Shown: piece by piece, positions 1-6,637 of the stretch
Layout: each line of letters opens with the position of its first letter
Numbering within the stretch: the stretch's first letter is position 1
Assembly: GCF_030271535.1 (NCBI RefSeq)
Contig: NZ_JASCXJ010000025.1
Coordinates: 1-64,000, forward strand
From: Nocardiopsis sp. ATB16-24
GTDB taxonomy: Bacteria; Actinomycetota; Actinomycetes; Streptosporangiales; Streptosporangiaceae
Direction of reading: 5' to 3'
DNA: 64,000 nucleotides
The notes under the pieces: generated by a model
Databases searched by the model: none
Told to the model about the DNA's origin: nothing
Seen by the model: only the letters and a program-made list of their open reading frames with translations
Translations under genes and position numbers: made by a program

Positions 1-2
1 TC

Positions 3-347
3 GGGGTACTCGAGCAGCTCAAGGCCTTCTACCAGGGTGAGAAGGTGGTGTTGGTCTGGGACGGGTTGAGCGCGCACTGGAGCCGGGACATGCGCGCCTG
101 GGTCGATGAGCAGGACTGGCTCACCCTAGAGCGGCTGCCTGCTTATGCCCCCGAGCTCAACCCCGTGGAGCTGCTGTGGTCAGCGATCAAGACACGGGAG
201 TTGGCCAACGTGGCCGGGGAGCACCTGGCCGACGTCGCCGACGCCGCAGAACGAGGGATCAACCGGGTCTGTCAAGACGGCCGACTCCCCTGGTCCTTCC
301 TGGCTCACACCGGGTTGGAGATCCATCCTTCAACCCCACACAACTAA
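3..347 (+). CDS. IS630-type transposase, C-terminal part (cut by window edge)
   Basis: The frame is open from the first bases, so the N-terminal part lies outside the window and the first true codon cannot be placed. The visible 114 residues match the C-terminal half of an IS630/Tc1-type DDE transposase. A VLVWDGLSAHWS segment carries the second catalytic aspartate, and about 40 residues later NPVELLWSAIK supplies the third acidic residue. These enzymes cut and join the ends of their own element. The frame ends in TAA with no disruption in the visible part. I could not define the right terminal inverted repeat; it should lie within about 30 bp after the stop, before the hairpin at 368. Whether the element is active cannot be judged. 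Confidence 0.8.
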   Translation, partial: GVLEQLKAFYQGEKVVLVWDGLSAHWSRDMRAWVDEQDWLTLERLPAYAPELNPVELLWSAIKTRELANVAGEHLADVADAAERGINRVCQDGRLPWSFLAHTGLEIHPSTPHN

Positions 348-367
348 CGAAAAAATCAGTAGCCTTT

Positions 368-403
368 GGACCCGGCCCGTCGCACCGGCGACGGGCCGGG
401 TCC
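368..403. terminator. 15-bp perfect stem-loop, likely bidirectional terminator
   Basis: A 15-bp perfect inverted repeat (368-382 and 389-403) with a six-base loop lies 21 bp beyond the yqeY stop on the minus strand. On that strand it is followed within about 12 bases by a run of six T. It also faces the end of the transposase gene, so it may stop transcription from both sides. Confidence 0.7.
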
Positions 404-424
404 TCCCCGTGGGGCCACCGGGGG

Positions 425-880
425 TCAGCCGGTGAGCTGACGCTTGACCTCGGCCGCCACACGGGACCCCTCGGCCCGACCGGCGACCCGGGGGTTGACG
501 GTCTTCATGACCTGGCCCATGCCTTTGGGGCCCTCGGCTCCGGTCTCCTTGATCGCCTCGGCCACCAGCCCGGAGAGCTCCTCGTCGGTGAGCTGCTCGG
601 GCAGGTAGTCGGAGATGATCTCGCTCTCGGCCCGCTCGGCCTCGGCCTGTTCGGGCCGTCCGCCCTGGTCGAACGCCTCGGCCGCCTCACGACGCTTCTT
701 GGCCTCACGGGTGAGCAACCGGGTGATCTCCTGGTCGTCGAGGGTACGCCGGGTGGAACCGGCGGCCTCCTCGGTGGAGATCGCAGCCAGGACCATGCGC
801 AGGGTGCCGGCGCGTACCTTGTCACGCGCCTTGATGGCGGTGGTCAGGTCGTTCTTGAGGCGGTCTTTGAGTTCGGACAT
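425..880 (-). CDS. GatB/YqeY domain protein
   Basis: The 151-residue product is a full-length YqeY-family protein. This is a stand-alone version of the helical tail domain of the GatB subunit of tRNA amidotransferase, proposed to touch tRNA, with no firmly assigned reaction. The N-terminus (SELKDRLKNDLTTAIKARDK) and the TLRMVLAAI segment are typical. The C-terminus contains the conserved GxGQVMK region (GPKGMGQVMKTVNPRVAG). The ATG at 880 is preceded by a weak AGGA. The gene diverges from the metallophosphoesterase at 978 across 97 bp that must hold both promoters. A strong hairpin follows the stop. Confidence 0.9.
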   Translation of the reverse strand: MSELKDRLKNDLTTAIKARDKVRAGTLRMVLAAISTEEAAGSTRRTLDDQEITRLLTREAKKRREAAEAFDQGGRPEQAEAERAESEIISDYLPEQLTDEELSGLVAEAIKETGAEGPKGMGQVMKTVNPRVAGRAEGSRVAAEVKRQLTG

Positions 881-977
881 GGACCGATCCTACGGCGGCC
901 GAGGTCAGGGCCACCAACGGTTTACGCGCGGTCCCCCGGGGATCTGCGACGATCATCTGCGACGACGAAGGAGGACG

Positions 978-1898
978 ATGGGCGCCGACAACAGAAGACT
1001 TCTGCGCCGGGCGGGGCGAGCCGCTGCGGTCACGGGGGCGGTCGGAGCGGCGGGACTGTTCTACGCCTCGGTCATCGAGCGCAACTGGTTCCGGCTGCGG
1101 CGCTACGAACTTCCGCTGCTGCCGCCCGGCAGCCCACGGCTGCGGATCCTGCACCTGTCCGACGCGCATCTGACGCCGGGCCGCAGGATGCTCATCGACT
1201 GGATCCGGGGGTTGGAGGCCTACGAGCCGGACCTGGTGATCAACACCGGCGACTCCCTGGGACACCCCGACGCGGTTGGGCCCTTCATCGAGGCGTTGGG
1301 GCCGCTGCTGGACCGGCCCGGCGCGTTCGTGTACGGGTCCAACGACCTGTTCTCCCCCCAACCGAAGAACCCGGCCCGCTACCTGTGGCGGACCAGCAAG
1401 GACGACTACAAGAAGCGTCGGGTGCCGGACCTGCCCTGGCGTGAGCTGGGCGCGGCCATGTCCGCGTCGGGATGGCTCGACCTGAACAACCGCAAGGGTT
1501 CCCTGAAGGCCGGCGGGCTGGACGTGGCCCTGGCCGGTGTGCACGACTCGCACATCAAGCTGGACCGGTACGACGAGGTGGCCGGCCCCGCGGACCCGTC
1601 GGCGGACGTGCGCCTGGGCGTGCTGCACTCGCCGGAACCGTCCAACCTGGACCGGTTCGCCGCCGACGGCTACCAGCTGCTGATGGCGGGGCACACGCAC
1701 GGCGGCCAGCTGTGCCTGCCGTTCTACGGGACGCTGGTGACCAACTGCGGCATCGACCGCAGGCGCGCGTGGGGGCTGCACGAGTACGAGAACGCGTGGC
1801 TGCACGTGTCGGGCGGCCTGGGTACCTCGCCGTACGCGCCGGTGCGCTTCTGCTGCCGTCCGGAGGCGTCCCTGTTGGACCTCGTCGCGCCCTCCTGA
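978..1898 (+). CDS. metallophosphoesterase (calcineurin-like)
   Basis: The product is 306 residues. The metal-binding motifs of the calcineurin-like phosphoesterase fold occur in order: LSDAHLT (D-x-H), NTGDS (GD), YGSND in the GNH[DE] position, and GHTHGG near the C-terminus. The third motif reads SND and not NHD, a substitution seen in this membrane-associated subgroup. A basic N-terminus followed by a hydrophobic stretch (about residues 13-28) suggests a membrane anchor. The ATG at 978 is chosen because GAAGGAGG lies 4-8 bp upstream; the frame is open further upstream but that part overlaps the divergent promoter. The substrate is unknown. Confidence 0.88.
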   Translation: MGADNRRLLRRAGRAAAVTGAVGAAGLFYASVIERNWFRLRRYELPLLPPGSPRLRILHLSDAHLTPGRRMLIDWIRGLEAYEPDLVINTGDSLGHPDAVGPFIEALGPLLDRPGAFVYGSNDLFSPQPKNPARYLWRTSKDDYKKRRVPDLPWRELGAAMSASGWLDLNNRKGSLKAGGLDVALAGVHDSHIKLDRYDEVAGPADPSADVRLGVLHSPEPSNLDRFAADGYQLLMAGHTHGGQLCLPFYGTLVTNCGIDRRRAWGLHEYENAWLHVSGGLGTSPYAPVRFCCRPEASLLDLVAPS

Positions 1899-1949
1899 AG
1901 GCGGGGCCCGAGCACTCCCCGGTGTCCGTTAGACTTGTTCTCGTTGCTT

Positions 1950-2026
1950 CGGGGTGTGGCGCAGCTTGGCAGCGCGCTTCGTTCGGGACGAAGAGGTCGT
2001 GGGTTCAAATCCCGCCACCCCGACCA
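1950..2026 (+). tRNA. tRNA-Pro (anticodon CGG)
   Basis: The 77-nt gene folds into a cloverleaf. The acceptor stem CGGGGTG pairs with CACCCCG, the anticodon loop is TTCGGGA (anticodon CGG), the T-arm is GTGGG-TTCAAAT-CCCGC, and the 3' CCA is encoded. The 3' half is the left partner of the direct repeat found again at 8973-9070, so this tRNA looks like the integration target of the neighbouring island. Confidence 0.97.
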
Positions 2027-2088
2027 GACAGAACGCCGGTCCTTCGGGACCGGCGTTTTTGCGTTGGGGGTCGAATAGGGGGCCAGCG
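1991..2088 (+). repeat. left copy of 98-bp direct repeat (tRNA-Pro 3' half plus terminator), putative attL
   Basis: These bases run from the 3' strand of the anticodon stem of tRNA-Pro through the terminator and about 28 bp beyond. They align without gaps to 8973-9070; by eye 77 of 98 positions match. The repeat covers exactly the part of a tRNA gene that tyrosine integrases normally use. Confidence 0.8.
2032..2060 (+). terminator. rho-independent terminator of tRNA-Pro
   Basis: Arms of about 11 bp around CGCCGGTCC and GGACCGGCG enclose a TTCG tetraloop and are followed by a short T run. It begins six bases after the encoded CCA. The diverged copy at 9014-9042 keeps most of the stem. Confidence 0.85.
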
Positions 2089-2295
2089 TGTGGTCGAGTG
2101 ACCACGAGCAGGTGGAGAGGGCTCCCTCACTTTCGCCCTCTCGGTGATGACCGGCCAGGGTCCCTTCTCCTGGAGGCCGGTGGTGCGCGTATCGCTGTGG
2201 CCGACACTCACCGTTCCGTTCAGACCCGGTGTTCCTCGGGCCATGGGCCGGCTTCCACCACAGGTCTCTTCCCGGCCTCTACGGAGTGGGAAGGG
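2061..2295. other. non-coding stretch inside the left end of the island
   Basis: No reading frame with convincing coding character occurs between the tRNA-Pro terminator and the minus-strand genes ending at 2353. The only structures I see are a small GTGGTC/GACCAC hairpin at 2090-2105 and the long stem-loop that starts at 2296. Confidence 0.5.
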
Positions 2296-2347
2296 TCCCG
2301 CGTGCCCTGGTCCCCGTGGTCTCGAAAAGACGTCAGGGCACGCGGGA
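2296..2347 (-). terminator. 14-bp perfect inverted repeat after the minus-strand operon
   Basis: Arms 2296-2309 and 2334-2347 are perfectly complementary over 14 bp with a 24-base loop. The structure starts six bases beyond the stop of the gene at 2353. It lacks a T run on either strand, so it may act as an mRNA 3'-end stabiliser instead of a classical terminator. Confidence 0.55.
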
Positions 2348-2352
2348 GTCTT

Positions 2353-2784
2353 TCAGTACGGCCGCCAGTCCTGGGCGCGCTGCACGGTGTACACAGCCAA
2401 GTTGTGCACCGTCGCCCCACACACCGCCCGACGTTCGGCCTCCACCAGCGCGGCGGCCACCAAGGTGACGTCGTGGCGGGCGGCTTCATCAGCGGCAGAA
2501 AGCACCGGGGGCACGACGCGGCGGACATGGTTGCAGACCGCCCCGCCGGCGTCATGGCACAAGCCGACCACGTAGGTCAGCCGCAGACGCCGCAGCGCCA
2601 GGGCCGGAGGCAGCACGCACCGATACCGCCGCACCACCGCGGTTCCGTTGGGTCCGGGGGTGGTGGCTTCGTAGGTGATGGACTCCCAGTCCTCACCAGC
2701 CACCCGCACCCGCACGCCGTGTTCCCGTGCCCAGGCGGTCAGAGTCTCCCGGTCGACTATCGGGTGGGAGGGGTCGGTGGTCAT
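2353..2784 (-). CDS. hypothetical protein (143 aa)
   Basis: I do not recognise the family. The 143-residue product has no signal peptide or membrane segment. It contains a basic/aliphatic central region and two isolated cysteines (YVVGLCHDAGGAVCNH), and ends QRAQDWRPY. Its ATG overlaps the stop of the upstream gene by four bases (ATGA), so the two are probably translated together. Codon use shows the normal high-GC third position. It is the last gene of a minus-strand group that diverges from the XRE/TPR regulator at 3518, a layout often seen for small accessory genes of actinobacterial integrative elements (inference). Confidence 0.65.
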   Translation of the reverse strand: MTTDPSHPIVDRETLTAWAREHGVRVRVAGEDWESITYEATTPGPNGTAVVRRYRCVLPPALALRRLRLTYVVGLCHDAGGAVCNHVRRVVPPVLSAADEAARHDVTLVAAALVEAERRAVCGATVHNLAVYTVQRAQDWRPY

Positions 2785-3137
2785 CGCCGCACCGCCCCGA
2801 CCGCGATGGCCGTGCGTACCAGGTCACGCAGCTCGGCCATGTCATCGAAGGCGGGGGTGGAGCGGGCGATCTGCACCAGCAGGTCGATCCCCCGCCGGTC
2901 CTGTTCGGCCCGCTGCGCCCGGCGTCGTCGTTCCAGGTGCAGGTAGGGGCCGCGGTGGAGGTTGTAGGCGCAGCGGTCGGTGCCGTCCATCACGATGGGT
3001 GCCGGTGTGGGCCACAGCTCCACCCGCGCAGGTGGGGGCAGGTGGCACGGCCGAGGGCCGGTGCGGTGGTGCCTGCCGTGTGGTTTCGGTCGGATCAGCC
3101 TTACCCAAGCCCGGATCAGGGCGATAAGGTCGCTCAC
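2781..3137 (-). CDS. hypothetical protein (118 aa)
   Basis: Unrecognised basic protein of 118 residues with a GTG start. The N-terminal 60 residues are rich in Arg, Pro and His and probably disordered. The middle (YLHLERRRRAQRAEQDRR) is a charged helix, and the C-terminal 30 residues (DDMAELRDLVRTAIAVGAVRR) look helical. The GTG start overlaps a possible 23-codon frame upstream. It precedes the 143-residue gene with a 4-bp overlap. It resembles in composition, but not clearly in sequence, the 108-residue gene at 24537-24863, which sits beside the other tRNA remnant. Confidence 0.6.
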   Translation of the reverse strand: MSDLIALIRAWVRLIRPKPHGRHHRTGPRPCHLPPPARVELWPTPAPIVMDGTDRCAYNLHRGPYLHLERRRRAQRAEQDRRGIDLLVQIARSTPAFDDMAELRDLVRTAIAVGAVRR

Positions 3138-3205
3138 GTCAGCCTGCTTTCCTCAGGTTGGCCGCGCCCCCGGACGCCTTCGACCGCGTCGCGGGGGTCT
3201 GTCAT
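3134..3205 (-). CDS. possible 23-aa leader or coupling ORF
   Basis: A very short frame (MTDPRDAVEGVRGRGQPEES then RLT) starts at 3205, two bases beyond the stop of the 80-codon gene, and its stop overlaps the GTG of the 118-residue gene. The tight packing suggests translational coupling. The length is too short to be sure it is a gene. Confidence 0.3.
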   Translation of the reverse strand: MTDPRDAVEGVRGRGQPEESRLT

Positions 3206-3206
3206 G

Positions 3207-3449
3207 TCATGGATCAGCAGGCGAGTCCGCTGCCAGGTGCCGGAGCCATCGCAGCGGGGATTTTCCCGTGCCCTTGCAGAAGGAGCACACAACCTGGCGC
3301 ACCACCGGTTCCTTGTCCGTCGAGACCCGGACGACGACCAGACGGCGAGGGCGCACAGACTCCCGTCCCCGACCCCGATATGACCTGCACGTAGTTCCGC
3401 TGCTGCTGTCCATGGGCCAAGAATCCCGGTTCAGTTTTTCGAAACCCAT
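3207..3449 (-). CDS. small CxxCxGxG protein (80 aa)
   Basis: The 80-residue product contains CSFCKGTGKS, a CxxCxGxG half-motif like one repeat of a DnaJ-type zinc ribbon. A single repeat would supply only two metal ligands, so it would need a partner or dimerisation to bind zinc. The N-terminal 40 residues are basic and Ser-rich. The ATG at 3449 has only a weak AGGA close by; an internal start is possible. It is the first gene of the minus-strand group and diverges from the regulator at 3518 across 68 bp. The function is unknown. Confidence 0.5.
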   Translation of the reverse strand: MGFEKLNRDSWPMDSSSGTTCRSYRGRGRESVRPRRLVVVRVSTDKEPVVRQVVCSFCKGTGKSPLRWLRHLAADSPADP

Positions 3450-3517
3450 TCCTGATCGGGATGACGAAGGGGGATACTGTCGGCTACCCCCTCCACTCGC
3501 AGCGCCGAGGAGTCACG

Positions 3518-4933
3518 ATGCCGGGACACGCGCCGGGCCGGATCACCATCCCTGCATGGGCATGGGAACGTGAGCGCACGGCGGAGTTCCTGAGAAGGCG
3601 CGATGTCCAAGAGCTCTTCCAGTTCGTGCAGCAGTACGCGGGCGCAAGCCAGATGGCTATCTCCGGAGCCACCGGCATCTCACAGGGACGCGTGAGCGAG
3701 GTGTTGAACGGCCGCAAGACCATCACCGCGTTCGAGGTGTACGAGCGGATCGCCGACGGATTCGGGATGCCGGACACCGCGAGAATGCTGTTCGGCCTTG
3801 CACCGAAGAACCCGGACACGTTCACTGGGACCACAAGCTCGGCATCCGCCATCCCCGAGAAGCGGCCCGCGCCGAGGAGGAACCCACGTCCCGGGGAGGG
3901 CTCGAACGTGCGTCGCCGCGAATTCGTCGGACTGGCAGGAACAGCCCTGGTCCAGGTCAGCACTGGCTCCCTGTTCGACATGGACGAGATCGCCGCAGCC
4001 CTGACCCGGTACACCGGGGGCGGCCAAGAGGCAGTCCACCAGGTAACGAGCCTGCGTGAACTTGCCCGGAGGACCCACACGGCCAAGGCCGGATATCAGG
4101 CATGCCAGTACACAACGGTGGCGAAGCGGCTTCCCGGGTTGCTGCGGGGTTTGGACGACGCCGTGAGCAGTGTGGAAGGAGACGAAGTCGCACAGGTTCA
4201 CGCTCTGCGAGCGGAGGCGTACCACGTGGCGGCGAGTCTGCTGCTGAAGTGCGAGGAGCGCGGACTTTCTTATCTCGCGGCAGACCGGAGCATGCGGGCA
4301 GCGGAGGCTAGCGAACGGCCAGCAGTCGTAGGTGCCAGCGCTCGGGCCTTCACTCGGGCGTTGATGCGCGAGCGCCACTACAAGGCAGCAACGGAACTGG
4401 CGACGAGTACCGCCGAACGGGTGGACAGTGCCATGGACGAGCCCACTCCGGAATCTCTGTCGGTGTATGGATCTCTGTTGTTGAGCGGAGCGGTTTCGGC
4501 CGCCAAGAGCGAGGATCGGGGCCAGGCTCTCAGCCTCCTAGACGAGGCCGGGGATGCGGGCGAACGGCTCGGCGGAGATTTCAACTACCAGTGGACGGCT
4601 TTCGGCCCCACGAACGTGTTGCTACACCGGGTAAGCGCGGCGGTCGAGATGGGGGACGCGGGGAGCGCAATCGACTGTGCCCGTCAAGTGCGGTTGGAAA
4701 ATATCGAGGTCATGGAACGACGGGTGACCCTGTTCATCGACGCGGCCCGCGCCTATCAGCAGTGGGGGAAGACCGAACAGGCATACCAGGCCCTCCGCAA
4801 CGTCGAAGACATAGCGAGTGAGGAACTGAGCGCGAGGCCCGTGGTGCACCAGCTGATCAACGACATACGGAGCCGGGCAAGCGGACATCTCTACGGGAAC
4901 GTCAGCGAACTCGCGGAAAGGGTCGGTGCCTGA
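3518..4933 (+). CDS. XRE-type helix-turn-helix regulator with helical (TPR-like) C-terminal domain
   Basis: The 471-residue product has an XRE helix-turn-helix at about residues 44-66 (QMAISGATGISQGRVSEVLN). A Pro/Arg-rich linker follows, then RRREFVGLAG at about 130-140, a phrase common in this actinobacterial regulator family that mimics a twin-arginine motif but is internal here. About 330 residues of Ala/Glu-rich paired helices of TPR type come last. Members of this family bind DNA and usually control small linked operons; the TPR part may sense a peptide or metabolite (family knowledge, ligand unknown). The ATG at 3518 follows an AGG at 3508-3510. It overlaps the flavoprotein start by eight bases, so the two genes form one transcript, and it diverges from the small-gene operon. 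Confidence 0.8.
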   Translation: MPGHAPGRITIPAWAWERERTAEFLRRRDVQELFQFVQQYAGASQMAISGATGISQGRVSEVLNGRKTITAFEVYERIADGFGMPDTARMLFGLAPKNPDTFTGTTSSASAIPEKRPAPRRNPRPGEGSNVRRREFVGLAGTALVQVSTGSLFDMDEIAAALTRYTGGGQEAVHQVTSLRELARRTHTAKAGYQACQYTTVAKRLPGLLRGLDDAVSSVEGDEVAQVHALRAEAYHVAASLLLKCEERGLSYLAADRSMRAAEASERPAVVGASARAFTRALMRERHYKAATELATSTAERVDSAMDEPTPESLSVYGSLLLSGAVSAAKSEDRGQALSLLDEAGDAGERLGGDFNYQWTAFGPTNVLLHRVSAAVEMGDAGSAIDCARQVRLENIEVMERRVTLFIDAARAYQQWGKTEQAYQALRNVEDIASEELSARPVVHQLINDIRSRASGHLYGNVSELAERVGA

Positions 4934-5474
4934 TCAGGTGGGAGAGCAGAAGACGCTCTACGTGGTGGTGTGCGCAGCGGGACCGGCCTCGGAGGTCGGC
5001 ACGCTGGTGGGGTTGGCCCAGGAGCGTGGATGGTCCGTTCAGGTCATAGCCACACCAGCGGCGGTGAGCTTCATCGACGTCGAGGCGTTGGAAAAGCAGA
5101 CCGGCCGACCGGTGCGGAGTCAGCACCGTGCACCAGGAGACCCTCGCTCTCCCAAGGCGGACGCCATCATCATTGCCTCGGCTACCTTCAACACCATCAA
5201 CAAACTGGCCAACGGGATCGCCGATAACTACGCCTTGGACGTAGTGAACGAGGCGATCGGACTCGGAGTGCCGACCGTCATCCTTCCGTTCGTGAACTCG
5301 GCCTACGCCAGCAGAGCCCCGTTCCGAGAGAGTGTCAGGAAGCTCCGGGCCGAAGAGGTATCCGTGTTGATCGGAACAGAGGCGTTCGTCCCTCACGAAG
5401 CTGGAAGCGGAACGAGCGCGTTCGATACCTTCCCATGGCGGCTTGCTCTAGACCAGGCGGAGAACTCCCTCTAG
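4926..5474 (+). CDS. flavoprotein (PPC-decarboxylase-like fold)
   Basis: The 182-residue product belongs to the flavoprotein family that includes phosphopantothenoylcysteine decarboxylase and EpiD-like Cys decarboxylases. The N-terminal strand is followed by CAAGPASEV, the middle carries ADAIIIASATFNTINKLANGIADN (a PxxxNT-type loop that contacts the FMN phosphate and substrate), and the third region is GVPTVILPFVNSAY. Members act as small soluble FMN-binding enzymes; the substrate here is not evident. The GTG start overlaps the regulator stop, and a NUDIX gene follows 32 bp later. A decayed second copy lies at 6012-6527. The linked regulator, flavoprotein and NUDIX suggest a small oxidative or nucleotide-processing cassette (inference). 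Confidence 0.8.
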   Translation: MPDQVGEQKTLYVVVCAAGPASEVGTLVGLAQERGWSVQVIATPAAVSFIDVEALEKQTGRPVRSQHRAPGDPRSPKADAIIIASATFNTINKLANGIADNYALDVVNEAIGLGVPTVILPFVNSAYASRAPFRESVRKLRAEEVSVLIGTEAFVPHEAGSGTSAFDTFPWRLALDQAENSL

Positions 5475-5506
5475 AGCAGTAGAACTAGAACTCAGGTCTG
5501 CGACAT

Positions 5507-5962
5507 ATGAACCGCGACAGCGACGGACGCTCATCAACCCCGTTGCACTCCGTTTCCGTGGCGGGAGCCGTCATCCGCGAGGACGGACGGATGCTGGTGA
5601 TCAAGCGCAGGGACAACGGAAACTGGGAGCCACCGGGCGGCGTGCTGGAGTTGGACGAGACCCCCGAAGAGGGGGTTGTCCGTGAGGTTTTGGAGGAGAC
5701 CGGAATCCAAGTAGAGGTGGAGCGCCTCACCGGCGTCTATAAGAACATGACCCGCGGAATCGTCGCCCTAGTCTTTCGCTGTAAACCCTCCGTCGGCAAG
5801 GAGCATCCCACGAGCGAGGCCACCGCCGTCGAGTGGCTCACGACCGACGGGATCAAAGAGCACATGCGCGAGGTCTACGCTGTCCGCATGCTGGACGCCC
5901 TAGACCCGAGCAATCCCCATGTCCGCACCCACGATGGAAGGCAGCTGTCCTCAAGCAAGTAA
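5507..5962 (+). CDS. NUDIX hydrolase
   Basis: The 151-residue product has one NUDIX box at about residues 44-67 (GGVLELDETPEEGVVREVLE then ETGI), matching GX5EX7REUXEEXGU in full. NUDIX enzymes hydrolyse nucleoside diphosphates linked to another moiety, using divalent metal bound by the box glutamates. No second domain points to a specific substrate. The ATG at 5507 is in the best position although the Shine-Dalgarno is poor. It lies 32 bp behind the flavoprotein and 49 bp before the damaged flavoprotein copy, so the original operon may have been flavoprotein-NUDIX-flavoprotein. Confidence 0.88.
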   Translation: MNRDSDGRSSTPLHSVSVAGAVIREDGRMLVIKRRDNGNWEPPGGVLELDETPEEGVVREVLEETGIQVEVERLTGVYKNMTRGIVALVFRCKPSVGKEHPTSEATAVEWLTTDGIKEHMREVYAVRMLDALDPSNPHVRTHDGRQLSSSK

Positions 5963-6011
5963 GTACTGACTCGACTGCGATCTAAGACAGAGCTTCTCAC
6001 AGAAAGGGCCG

Positions 6012-6527
6012 ATGCCTGAGGCCATAATTGACCAGAAGACGCTCTATGCAGTGGTGTGCGCGGCCAAATCGGCATTGGAAGTCGGCAAGATGGTCGACTT
6101 GACCCAAGACCGAGGCTGGCCCGTTCAAGTCGTGGCCGCCCAAGCCACTGTCAGTTTCATCGACATCGAGGCCTTGGAGAAGCAGGTCAGGCGTCTGGTA
6201 CGCAGTGAGCACCGCAAGCCAGACAAGCCCCGCTCTCCGAGGTCTGACGCCATTATTATCACTCCGGTCACGTTCAATGCAATCAACAAAATGCTTATGG
6301 GATCGCCGACAAATAGTTTTTAGACGCAGCGAACGAAGCTATTGACATCGGAGCACCGACCACATTTCTGCCGTTCTCAAACTCTGCCTACGCCAACCGT
6401 GGGCCATTTAAAGCAAGATCGACAAAATGCGAAGAGAAAGACTGATTTCTCAAATGAAGCAGATGAGTTCAGATCACACCAAGCCGGGGGCGGATCAAAC
6501 ACCTTAGATGAATTTTCACGGAAATGA
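6012..6527 (+). pseudogene. decayed second flavoprotein gene
   Basis: A good ribosome-binding site (AGAAAGGG) and ATG open a 103-codon frame whose first 90 residues clearly match the flavoprotein at 4926 (QKTLYAVVCAA, TVSFIDIEALEKQ, SDAIIITPVTFNAINK). A one-base loss just before the GGGATCGCC stretch at about 6299 shifts the frame. In the restored frame the codon matching an active-site Tyr has become TAG, after which the homologous sequence continues (ANEAIDIGAPTTFLPFSNSA). A further shift moves the tail (EADEFRSHQAGGGSNT) into yet another frame ending at 6527. At least two frameshifts and one nonsense change mean the gene is dead. Base composition drops towards AT along its length. Confidence 0.85.
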
Positions 6528-6637
6528 TATCTAATATAATACTCATCTAGAAAATGACACCGTATAGATAAATTCCAGCATCATATCTACTAATTACCCT
6601 TGAACAAAAATTTTTCCCAGCATAGATTGCAGGCACC

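Noticed and set aside
6342..6527. Considered as a separate small gene in the AT-rich stretch
   Set aside because: Its C-terminal codons align with the flavoprotein tail; it is part of the pseudogene.
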